Source: VAXT01 sp963698015 (GTDB taxonomy: Bacteria > Actinomycetota > Thermoleophilia > Gaiellales > Gaiellaceae). Taken from it: a stretch of 64,000 nt of DNA. This document shows, in pieces, positions 16,569 to 23,815 of this stretch (positions are counted from its first letter, which is position 1; each line of letters opens with the position of its first letter). Both the position numbers and the translations under genes were made by a program. Location of the stretch: positions 1,240,001 through 1,304,000 of the forward strand of contig OY969109.1 of assembly GCA_963698015.1 (NCBI GenBank). Reading direction: 5' to 3'. The notes beneath the pieces are model-generated. The model had not been told where the DNA came from. It saw only the letters and a program-made list of their open reading frames with translations, and did not search any database.

Positions 16569-17627
16569 ATGGACAACTTCTCCAGGCACGTTCTCATCGT
16601 CGCCGCCGTCCTCGCCCTGGTGCTCGGGGCCGGCCTCGCGACGCAGGCGGCGGGCGGTACCGTGCGCGCTCCTGCAGCAACGCACCTCGTCCTCAACGAA
16701 GTCGACTACGACAACGTCGGCGCCGACAACCGCGAGTTCGTCGAGGTCTTCAACGGAACCGGTGCGCCCGCCGACCTGACCGACAAGGCCGTCGTCCTGG
16801 TCAACGGGCTGACCGGGACCGAGTACACGCGGGTGGCGCTGGGGCCGAACTGCCTCGCGCCGAACCAGTACCTGATCGTGATGGATCCGCTCGTCGTGCC
16901 GGCTCCCGGTGCGATCTCGATCCCGTTCCCCGGGGCGGACAACCAGGTGCAAAACGGCGCTCCGGACGGCGTGGCGCTGATCGACACGGCGTCCCTGACC
17001 CTCGTGGACGCGCTCTCGTACGAGGGCTCGATCACGAGCGCTCAGATCGACGGGTTCCCGCAGCCGGTCAGCCTCGTCGAGGGCTCGCCGACCCCGGTCG
17101 AGGACTCGAACGTCAACGAGGGCTCGCTCGATCGTGAGCCGAACGGCGTCGACACGGACAACGCGGTCGCCGACTGGGCACTCGACACGACGCCGACACC
17201 CGGTGCGTCGAACGCAGGAGCAGGGAAGACCGCTCGACCAGCTGTGTCCGCGGGCTGCGGTCCTCCTCCTCCTCCTCCTCCTCCTCCTCCTCCTCCTCCT
17301 CCTCCTCCTCCTCCTCCTCCTCCTCCTCCTCCTCCGCCTCCGCCTCCACCTCCACCGCCTCCGCCTCCGCCACCACCGCCTCCGCCGCCTCCTCCACCAC
17401 CCCCAGCTCCTCCACCGCCGCCTCCACCTGAGGCTTGCCGAGTGCCGAACGTCGTCGGTCTGACCCTGCCCCGAGCGAAGTTCCGGATCCGCCGGGCGAA
17501 CTGCTCGATCGGCCGAATCTCCTCGAAGCGGTCACGCTGGGTGGGCCGCGTGATCAGGCAGCACCCGAAGGCCGGCGCCGTGAGGCCGGCGGGAGCGAGA
17601 GTGCGGCTCGTCGTCGGACGCCCCTGA
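16569..17627 (+). CDS. Secreted lamin-tail-domain protein with polyproline linker and PASTA domain
   Basis: 352 aa. Signal peptide (residues 1-29), lamin-tail (LTD) domain from ~36 to 210 ('LVLNEVDYDNVGADNREFVEVFNGTG' start), an uninterrupted proline block of about 55 residues (one Ala) encoded at 17262-17429, and a C-terminal PASTA-like module ('CRVPNVVGLTLPRAKFRIRRANC... VIRQHPKAGAVRPAGARVRLVVGRP'). LTD domains occur in surface proteins and nucleases; PASTA binds peptidoglycan or muropeptides. The proline block would form a rigid polyproline-II rod of roughly 15 nm or more, lifting one domain off the wall. ATG 16569 is the first start. Confidence 0.88.
   Translation: MDNFSRHVLIVAAVLALVLGAGLATQAAGGTVRAPAATHLVLNEVDYDNVGADNREFVEVFNGTGAPADLTDKAVVLVNGLTGTEYTRVALGPNCLAPNQYLIVMDPLVVPAPGAISIPFPGADNQVQNGAPDGVALIDTASLTLVDALSYEGSITSAQIDGFPQPVSLVEGSPTPVEDSNVNEGSLDREPNGVDTDNAVADWALDTTPTPGASNAGAGKTARPAVSAGCGPPPPPPPPPPPPPPPPPPPPPPPPPPPPPPPPPPPPPPPPPPPPPPPPAPPPPPPPEACRVPNVVGLTLPRAKFRIRRANCSIGRISSKRSRWVGRVIRQHPKAGAVRPAGARVRLVVGRP
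17262..17333 (+). repeat. CCT trinucleotide microsatellite inside the polyproline codons
   Basis: 24 perfect CCT units, followed to 17429 by a decayed mix of CCG, CCA and CCT codons. The unit is in frame, so slippage would change rod length without a frameshift. Confidence 0.95.
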
Positions 17628-17763
17628 ACGACAACGCCAGAAGCGAGCGGGCTGCCTGATCAGCCGCCCGCTCGATCGCTTTCAGGAATGCGGACGAGGT
17701 CGAACCGGACCGGGGGCGCCTGCGAATCAGCTCGGAACCTAATCCGAGACAAAGGAGCTCCTC

Positions 17764-18156
17764 ATGCGGTTCATTCCGACCAAGCTGCACGCGCCGCTCG
17801 ACTACATCGTCGGCGCCGGGCTGATCGCAGCCCCGTGGATCTTCCAGTTCTCCGAGCACACGACGCCGACCGTGCTCTCGGTCGCGCTCGGGATCGGGCT
17901 GATCGTCTACAGCCTGTTCACCGACTACGAGCTCGGTGTCTGGCGCACCTTCCCGATGGCCGTCCACAACCTGTTCGACATCGGTGCGGGCGCCCTGCTC
18001 GCAGCGTCGCCGTGGATCTTCGGGTTCGCGGACGAGGGCACGAACGTCTGGGCGCCCTTCGTCGTCGTCGGTATCGCCGCGATCGGCCTCGGCCTGACGA
18101 CGAAGCAGTCGGGCGGGTACAGCTACCGCAAGACCGGCGCCACCGCCACCGGTTGA
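17764..18156 (+). CDS. SPW-repeat membrane protein
   Basis: 130 aa with four membrane helices and two SPW-type motifs, 'APWIFQFSEH' and 'SPWIFGFADEG', each at the end of a helix. The repeat halves (residues ~10-65 and ~68-120) look like a duplication. Function unknown in this family; it is often near stress genes. AAGGAG sits 8 nt before the ATG. Confidence 0.88.
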   Translation: MRFIPTKLHAPLDYIVGAGLIAAPWIFQFSEHTTPTVLSVALGIGLIVYSLFTDYELGVWRTFPMAVHNLFDIGAGALLAASPWIFGFADEGTNVWAPFVVVGIAAIGLGLTTKQSGGYSYRKTGATATG

Positions 18157-18200
18157 CCGACACTTCCGCGCGGCGGGCTCAGCGCCCGCCGCGCGTTCTC

Positions 18201-18611
18201 TCAGGGGTCCGCGACCGCGTCCGGCTCGTGCTCAGCGAGCCACGCCTTGGCGACTCGGTTCTGCGCACGAGTGAGCCACGCCTCGACTACGAGGTCGCGG
18301 AGCTCCTCGCGGTTCATCCGTTTCAGTGTCGGGATCCGCATCAAGACCGCGGGGTAGCCGCTGAAGTGCGGCGTCGTGAAGAAGAGGCCGCGCTCGTCGG
18401 CGAGCAGCAGGTCCTTCTCGTCGAGGTCGGCGACGCGGAACATCAGCACGTCTTCCATGCGCTCGCCGGTCTCGGGATCGATCGCGTCGGGCCGGCGCCC
18501 ACGGTGGAAGCAGAAGAGCTTCCCGTGGACGTGGTACGAGGGCCTGCCGTCGTCGGAGACGTCCTTCGTCGCCTGGGGCATCGCGAGCGCGAGCTCGTCG
18601 AGGTCGGCCAT
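18201..18611 (-). CDS. MmcQ/YjbR-family protein
   Basis: 136 aa. 'LALAMPQATKDVSDDGRPSYHVHGKLFCFHRG', 'VLMFRVADLDEKDLLLADERGLFFTTPHFSGYPAVLMRI' and 'LRDLVVEAWLTRAQNRVAKAWLAEH' follow the MmcQ/YjbR fold, which resembles a DNA-binding CyaY-like fold and has no firmly known role. The frame is open further upstream, but the first good ATG is 18611; GTG 18620 is an alternative. It is divergent from the membrane protein that starts near 18636. Confidence 0.8.
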   Translation of the reverse strand: MADLDELALAMPQATKDVSDDGRPSYHVHGKLFCFHRGRRPDAIDPETGERMEDVLMFRVADLDEKDLLLADERGLFFTTPHFSGYPAVLMRIPTLKRMNREELRDLVVEAWLTRAQNRVAKAWLAEHEPDAVADP

Positions 18612-18635
18612 CGTCGCCACGGGCCTACTCTGCCA

Positions 18636-19190
18636 GTGTTGACGTGGGGCCGACGGGGGCGGGATGATCGCTCGACGAAGACCGTGAACCTGACGACCGT
18701 CGGCGCCGTCTGCGCCGTGCTCACGACGCCGCTGCTGATTCTCGGGCCGATCCTCGCCGTCGTTGGGTTCGTCTTCGTGACGATCTCGCACGCGATCCCG
18801 CTCGTCCTCGCATACGAGTTCGTCCCCGGCTACGTCGATGCGACCGGCGCGACCCAGGCTGCGCTTCGCGTCGACTTCGACACCTGGGCCGTCGCGTGCC
18901 TCGTCTTCAACTACATCGGTGACGCGCTCGTGTGGGGCGTCGTCGTGCCGCTCTATGCATGGGCGTCGCTGCGGACGCGGGTCGTGCCGCGCTGGATCGG
19001 TTGGTTGGGGCTCTTCACGGCCGTGTTCGCCGGCTGGCTCGGGGTGTTCGCTCCGGCCTCGAGCGTGATCGACGGCCTGACCTTTCTCGGGTTCGTCGGG
19101 TTCTTCGTCTGGATGGCCGCGATGGGGATCGCGCTGCTGCGGCGCCGCTCGGGCACCGAAGAGCTGGCGCCGGTGGCTGCGCACGGCTAG
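18636..19190 (+). CDS. Predicted four-helix membrane protein (possibly DUF4386-like)
   Basis: About 184 aa with four clear hydrophobic helices (GAVCAVLTTPLLILGPILAVVGFVFV; ACLVFNYIGDALVWGVVVPLYAWA; WIGWLGLFTAVFAGWLGVF; LTFLGFVGFFVWMAAMGIALL). The order of helices and the 'PRWIGWLGLFTAVF' element recall DUF4386 proteins, but the match is loose. The start is uncertain: GTG 18636, TTG 18639 and GTG 18684 are all in frame. No catalytic motif. Confidence 0.6.
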   Translation: MLTWGRRGRDDRSTKTVNLTTVGAVCAVLTTPLLILGPILAVVGFVFVTISHAIPLVLAYEFVPGYVDATGATQAALRVDFDTWAVACLVFNYIGDALVWGVVVPLYAWASLRTRVVPRWIGWLGLFTAVFAGWLGVFAPASSVIDGLTFLGFVGFFVWMAAMGIALLRRRSGTEELAPVAAHG

Positions 19191-19206
19191 ACGCTAGGCT
19201 CGGCCC

Positions 19207-19827
19207 ATCCTCGAGCTGGAGACTCCTTTTGGCCCCGCGCGGGCGTATGTCCACGTTGCCGACGAGGCCAGGGCGGCGCTCGTGCTCGGGCACGGTGCGG
19301 GTGGCGGCGTGGAGTCGCCGGACCTCGTGGCCGCGAAGGACTCGGCGCTCGGGGCCGGACTGAACGTCGTGCTCGTCGAGCAGCCCTACCGGGTCGCCGG
19401 CCGGCGCAGCCCGGCTCCGGCGCACCAGCTCGACACGGCCTGGACGACCGTGCTCGCAGAGCTTCGCGACGGCGTGCTGCTCGACATGCCCGTGATCTGC
19501 GGCGGACGCTCGGCGGGCGCTCGCGTTGCCTGCCGGACGGCTGCCGAGGTCGGCGCCGCCGCCGTCCTCTGCCTTGCCTTCCCCGTGCACCCGCCCGGCC
19601 GAGGTGACGACCCGGCGAAGAGCCGGTTGCCCGAGCTCGACGCGGTCACCGTGCCGACGCTCGTCGTCCAGGGCGAGCGTGACCCGTTCGGCATCCCGCC
19701 CGAGGGCCCGAACCGGTCTGTCGTGCTCGTCCCCGGGACGCACTCGCTGCGGAGCACGGCCGCGATCGCCGCCGCGGTCTCCGACTGGCTCGGAAGCGGC
19801 GTCCTCGCGCTCGACAAGGTGCCTTGA
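19207..19827 (+). CDS. Alpha/beta-hydrolase of the KANL3/Tex30 type
   Basis: About 206 aa. Oxyanion 'LVLGHGAGGGVESP', nucleophile elbow 'CGGRSAGARVA' (Ser), 'LVVQGERDPFG' (Asp) and 'VPGTHSL' (His) give a complete triad. The first canonical start (GTG 19282) would delete the first strand just before HGAGG. The open frame begins after TAG 19195-19197, and the segment 'LELETPFGPARAYVHVADEARAALVLGHG' looks like the genuine N-terminus. I therefore place the start near ATC 19207, six nt after a TAGGCT -10-like box; CTG 19216 is another option. Hydrolase function is secure, the start is not. Confidence 0.75.
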   Translation: MLELETPFGPARAYVHVADEARAALVLGHGAGGGVESPDLVAAKDSALGAGLNVVLVEQPYRVAGRRSPAPAHQLDTAWTTVLAELRDGVLLDMPVICGGRSAGARVACRTAAEVGAAAVLCLAFPVHPPGRGDDPAKSRLPELDAVTVPTLVVQGERDPFGIPPEGPNRSVVLVPGTHSLRSTAAIAAAVSDWLGSGVLALDKVP

Positions 19828-20909
19828 CCGCGCACAAGCTCACGAAGCCGCACGCCCGCCGCATCGCGGTGCGGGCGCAGATGCTCGACTCGTCACGGCC
19901 GCGCGACCTGATCGCGGTCGTTCGGCAGCTGACGATGCTCCAGATCGACCCGACCGCGGCGATCGCCCCCAGCGCGGACCTCGTCGCCTGGAGCCGCCTC
20001 GGCTCGACCTACCGGCCCGCCGACCTGACGCACGCGCTCGAGCAGGACCGCACGCTGTTCGAGCTGGACGCGATGGTTCGGCACGTGGACGACCTGGGCC
20101 TGTACCTCGCGGGCGCCGCGGAGTTCCCCACGTACGAGCGGTCGCGGTCCTGGTTCCGAGACAACGACTCGTTCCGGAAGGACATCCTGAAGCTGCTCCG
20201 CAAGTCCGGGCCGCTCGCCTCGCGCGATGTCCCGGACACGTGCGCGGTGCCGTGGGCCTCGACCGGGTGGACGAACAACCGCAACGTCACGCAGATGCTC
20301 GAGTTCATGATGATGCGCGGCGAGATCGCGATCTCCTCGCGCGTCGGACGCGAGCGGGTCTGGGACCTGGCCGAGCGGGTCTATCCGGACGTCGACGTGC
20401 CGACGGTCGACAAGGCCGAGCGGAGGAGGAACGAGCGGCGGCTCGCGTCGCTCGGCATCGCGCGGCCGAAGGGCCCGAAGATGCCGATGGAGCCGGTCGA
20501 CGTCGGCGAGGCGGGCGAGCCGGCCGTGGTCGAAGGCACGAAGGGCGAGTGGCGCGTCGACCCCGCGGCGCTCGACCTGGACTTCGAGGGCCGGACAGCG
20601 CTGCTGTCTCCGTTCGACCGGCTCGTTCACGACCGACGCCGAACCGAGGATCTGTTCGAGTTCGAGTACGTGCTCGAGATGTACAAGCCGGCCGCCAAGC
20701 GCCGCTGGGGCTACTTCGCGCTTCCGATCCTCCACGACGACCGCCTGGTCGGAAAGGTCGACGCCAAGGCCGATCGCAAGGCGTCCGTGCTCCAGGTGAA
20801 CGCGATCCACGAGGACGTGAGGTTCACGCGTGGGATGAAGATCGCGGTGCAGGCCGAGCTCGACGATCTCGCCTCGTGGCTCAAGCTGCGCACGGTCGAG
20901 CACGTATAG
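19824..20909 (+). CDS. YcaQ/AlkZ-like winged-helix DNA glycosylase (HTH_42), copy 1
   Basis: 361 aa. A tandem winged-helix protein of the HTH_42 superfamily, whose characterised members YcaQ and AlkZ unhook DNA interstrand crosslinks. The catalytic Q-hydrophobic-D motif of the YcaQ type is present as Gln40-Ile41-Asp42 ('LTMLQIDPT'). The C-terminal 'LLSPFDRLVHDRRRTEDLFEFEYVLEMYKPAAKRRWGYFALPIL' is strongly conserved. It should remove bulky or crosslinked N7-alkylguanines. The TTG start overlaps the hydrolase stop (TTGA), so the two are translationally coupled. Confidence 0.87.
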   Translation: MTAHKLTKPHARRIAVRAQMLDSSRPRDLIAVVRQLTMLQIDPTAAIAPSADLVAWSRLGSTYRPADLTHALEQDRTLFELDAMVRHVDDLGLYLAGAAEFPTYERSRSWFRDNDSFRKDILKLLRKSGPLASRDVPDTCAVPWASTGWTNNRNVTQMLEFMMMRGEIAISSRVGRERVWDLAERVYPDVDVPTVDKAERRRNERRLASLGIARPKGPKMPMEPVDVGEAGEPAVVEGTKGEWRVDPAALDLDFEGRTALLSPFDRLVHDRRRTEDLFEFEYVLEMYKPAAKRRWGYFALPILHDDRLVGKVDAKADRKASVLQVNAIHEDVRFTRGMKIAVQAELDDLASWLKLRTVEHV

Positions 20910-20918
20910 CCGGCGTCG

Positions 20919-22316
20919 TCAGGCGGTCTCGTCCGCGGCTGCGAGGACCTCGTCGACGATCGCCCGAACGTCCTCGTCGGTGGTGCGGTGGTTGACGAAG
21001 CAGGCGCGCAGCCCAACCGCGTCACCGACCTTCGAGTTCGATACCCAGACCCGACCACGTTCGATCAGTCTCCGCAAGATCCGTGTGTTGCGGTCGTCCA
21101 ACGTGGCGTCGTCCGGGCCTGTCCACCGGAAGCAGACGGTGCTGAGCTCGACCGGGGCGAGGAGCTCGAGGGACGGCTCGGACTCGATCATCTGGGCCAG
21201 CAGGCTCGCCTGCCGGAGGTTCTCGCCTATCGCCTCGCGGAACGCGTCGAGACCGTGGTAGCGCAGGGAGAGCCAGACCTTCAAGCTGCGGAACCTCCGC
21301 GTGAGCTCGGGCGACTGGTCGAAGAAGACGAAGCCCTCGATCGGGTCGTCGGTCATCGGCTTCACGTACTCGGCGCTGTAGGCGAACGCCTGGCGGGCGA
21401 GCTCGATGTCGCGATACAAGAGGACGCTGCAGTCGAGCGGCTGGTAGAGCCACTTGTGCGGGTCGAGCGAGATCGAGTCGGCAAGGGCCATGCCTTCGAA
21501 CTTCGCCGGCCGGGCGAGCGCGGCCAGCGCGCCGTAGGCGCCGTCCAGGTGAAGCCAGAGATCATGAGCGCGGGCGATCTCGGCCAGCTCCGGGAGCGGG
21601 TCGATCGCGCCGGTCATGATCGTGCCGGCCGACCCGACCAGCGCGATGCCGCGTCGACCGGCTCGCTCGTCGGAGGCGATCGCAGCCTCCAGGGCATCGA
21701 GGTCGATCCGCAGGTCTTCCCGAACCGGGATCAGCCGCAGGTTCGCTCGGCCGATGCCGAGCATGGCGACGGCCTTCGGAATCGACATGTGGACCTCGTC
21801 CGACGCGTAGACGACGCACGGCTGGGCTCCGTCCTCGTTCGCCGGAGCGCGCGACTCGCGCGCCATCGTCAGCGCGATGAGGTTCGCGAGCGACCCGCCG
21901 CTGGTGAAGATCCCGTCGAAGTCCTCGCAGCCGATCGCCTGGGCGAGCCAGCCGACGACGGTGCGCTCGATGGTGACCGCAGCCGGTGCCGACCGCCATG
22001 TGCTCGCGTTCTGGTTCAGCACCGAGGTGTAGAAGTCTCCGAGCGCGGCGACCGGCTCTCCCGAGCCCAGCACATACGGAACGCGGCGGCCGGTCGGCGC
22101 GCGCACGTGGCGCAGGATCAGTTCCAGGTCGTCGACGATTCCCTCGCCGAGACCCTGCTCGGGCAACGGCTGATCGAACGCTGCGGTCGTGTCCTCGCCC
22201 GCCGACTCGGAAAGCGTTCGGCGGGCGTCGAGGTCGGAGAGAAAGTCGGTCGCGACCTCCGTGACACGGTTGGCCAGGCTTCGAAACTCTTCCGGAGAAA
22301 GCTCCAGCGGCCGCAT
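20919..22316 (-). CDS. Pyridoxal-dependent decarboxylase, group II (aromatic amino acid decarboxylase-like)
   Basis: 465 aa, the normal length. The PLP lysine lies in 'SISLDPHKWLYQPLDC', the ring-binding Asp in 'LWLHLDGAYGA', and 'FTSGGSLANLIAL' is the phosphate loop. The N-terminus ('LSPEEFRSLANRVTEVATDFLSDL') is typical of aromatic-L-amino-acid/tyrosine/tryptophan decarboxylases, so the product is probably an aromatic amine. The upstream in-frame extension to 23111 is read-through of other genes; ATG 22316 is the sensible start. It lies downstream of the MFS exporter on the same strand, 146 bp away. Confidence 0.9.
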   Translation of the reverse strand: MRPLELSPEEFRSLANRVTEVATDFLSDLDARRTLSESAGEDTTAAFDQPLPEQGLGEGIVDDLELILRHVRAPTGRRVPYVLGSGEPVAALGDFYTSVLNQNASTWRSAPAAVTIERTVVGWLAQAIGCEDFDGIFTSGGSLANLIALTMARESRAPANEDGAQPCVVYASDEVHMSIPKAVAMLGIGRANLRLIPVREDLRIDLDALEAAIASDERAGRRGIALVGSAGTIMTGAIDPLPELAEIARAHDLWLHLDGAYGALAALARPAKFEGMALADSISLDPHKWLYQPLDCSVLLYRDIELARQAFAYSAEYVKPMTDDPIEGFVFFDQSPELTRRFRSLKVWLSLRYHGLDAFREAIGENLRQASLLAQMIESEPSLELLAPVELSTVCFRWTGPDDATLDDRNTRILRRLIERGRVWVSNSKVGDAVGLRACFVNHRTTDEDVRAIVDEVLAAADETA

Positions 22317-22462
22317 CGACGAGAGTCTTCCACGCGGCCGTCTCAGCCGACGGCTATCGACGTCGCCGCCTCGGGCAGCTAGCTCATCCTCGCTCGAGCT
22401 GAATGGGGTCGAGGCCGACTTGGGCCGGTCCTCGCCACTCAGGACGAGTTCGATTCGCGGGC

Positions 22463-23815
22463 TTAGCTTCCAAGGTCGACGTAGGCGGGTGCCCGCAACG
22501 GCAACGCCTCTTGTTCGCGTCGTGGCCCGGAATCGTGCTCGGACACGTCGGCGGCGTGGCCCTCGATCGCCCGCATCCCCGGCATGAAGAGTGCGCCGAG
22601 TGTGAATACGGCACCGATCAAGGCCGCGCCAATCAGTGTCGCGCGAACGCCGATGAGGGCCGCGACAGGAGCGGTCAAGGCGAAGGAAAGCGGAAGCAGG
22701 CCGATCGAGATCAGCCAATCGAGGCTCGAGACCCGACCGAGCATCGAGCTGGGAACGTGGCGCTGCTTGATCGTCGACCAGACGATCAAACCTGCCGTTT
22801 CGAAAGCGTTGAAGAGCAGACAGGCTCCCATCAACTGCCAGGAGGCCGTGGCGAGCCCGTAGCCGGCGATGGCGAGCGTCGCAAGCGTCCAGGTGACATA
22901 CATGAAGGTCACGTCGCGTCTCGGATGACCACGCTGGCTCATGAGCAGAGCAGCTCCGATCGCTCCAACACCTCCTGCGGCGAAGACAAATCCGAGGTCG
23001 CTCGCCGAGCCGTCGAGCTCGTTCTTGAGCAGGTACGGCAGGAGCACTTCCGCCGGCCCCATGAAGGCGAGGTACGCGACGGCTGCCGAGAGCAGGGTGC
23101 CCCACAGCCACACCCGTTGCCGGACGAACAGGAATCCCTCCTTGACGGCGCCGACGGATGACTGAATGTGCTCTGAGCGCTCGTGGGCCGGCGGGCGCAT
23201 CAGGAAGACGGCAACGGCCGACGCGAGGAAAGAGGCGGCGTCGACGGCGAATGCACCGCCCGCGCCGAGTGAGGCGACGAGCACCCCGCCTAGTGCCGGG
23301 CCGGCCAGACGGAGCGCAATCGGCCGGACGAATTGGTCAAGTGAGTTGGCGGACGCGAGATCGGCCGCTGGGACGATGTCCGGGACGACGGCCTCGAAAG
23401 CGGGCGTGAAGAACGCGGTGCCGACGCCGTAGAGCGCAACGATCACCACGAGCTGCCAGAACTCGAGGTGGCCCGTCAGAGACAGGAGCGCGAGCCCGCC
23501 GATGACGAGCGCGCGCGCCGTGTCCGCATACAGCATGAGCGAGCGGCGGTCGAGCCGATCGCTGAGGATCCCAGCCGGGAGCAGGAACGCGATCGTCGGA
23601 ATCGTGATTCCGATTCCGACCAGGGCCAGCGCAGCCGGGGCGTTCCAGAGCTCGTACGCCTGCCACGCCATGGCGACGAGGAAGATCCCGTCCCCGACGA
23701 GAGAGATAGTCATGCCCGTCCAGAGGAGGCGAAAGTCTCGGTGCCTCAGCGGAGCAAGGAGGTTGACACGAGAGAAGCCTCCCGGGCGATCGAGCGTCTC
23801 GTGGCTATGCTGCAC
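22463..23815 (-). CDS. MFS exporter (MFS_3/enterobactin-exporter-like), 12 TM
   Basis: 450 aa with about 12 hydrophobic helices. 'NLLAPLRHRDFRLLWTGMTISLVGDGIFLVAMAWQAYEL' opens the MFS_3 subfamily. Motif A is 'PAGILSDRLDRRSLMLYAD'. The long interdomain loop is 'RPPAHERSEHIQSSVGAVKEGFLFVRQRVWLW'. Relatives export siderophores or small metabolites. Its GTG start lies inside the last codons of the upstream GGDEF/EAL gene (11-bp overlap), so the two genes are co-translated. It may export the product of the synthase at the head of this operon. Confidence 0.88.
   Translation of the reverse strand: MQHSHETLDRPGGFSRVNLLAPLRHRDFRLLWTGMTISLVGDGIFLVAMAWQAYELWNAPAALALVGIGITIPTIAFLLPAGILSDRLDRRSLMLYADTARALVIGGLALLSLTGHLEFWQLVVIVALYGVGTAFFTPAFEAVVPDIVPAADLASANSLDQFVRPIALRLAGPALGGVLVASLGAGGAFAVDAASFLASAVAVFLMRPPAHERSEHIQSSVGAVKEGFLFVRQRVWLWGTLLSAAVAYLAFMGPAEVLLPYLLKNELDGSASDLGFVFAAGGVGAIGAALLMSQRGHPRRDVTFMYVTWTLATLAIAGYGLATASWQLMGACLLFNAFETAGLIVWSTIKQRHVPSSMLGRVSSLDWLISIGLLPLSFALTAPVAALIGVRATLIGAALIGAVFTLGALFMPGMRAIEGHAADVSEHDSGPRREQEALPLRAPAYVDLGS

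Noticed and set aside
17113..17535. Minus-strand frame with a long poly-Glu run
   Set aside because: It is only the complement of the CCT proline codons; the plus-strand protein has clear LTD and PASTA domains.
20919..23111. Reading the decarboxylase as a 730-aa fusion
   Set aside because: The N-terminal 260 residues come from DNA that encodes the MFS exporter in another frame; the family begins at ATG 22316.
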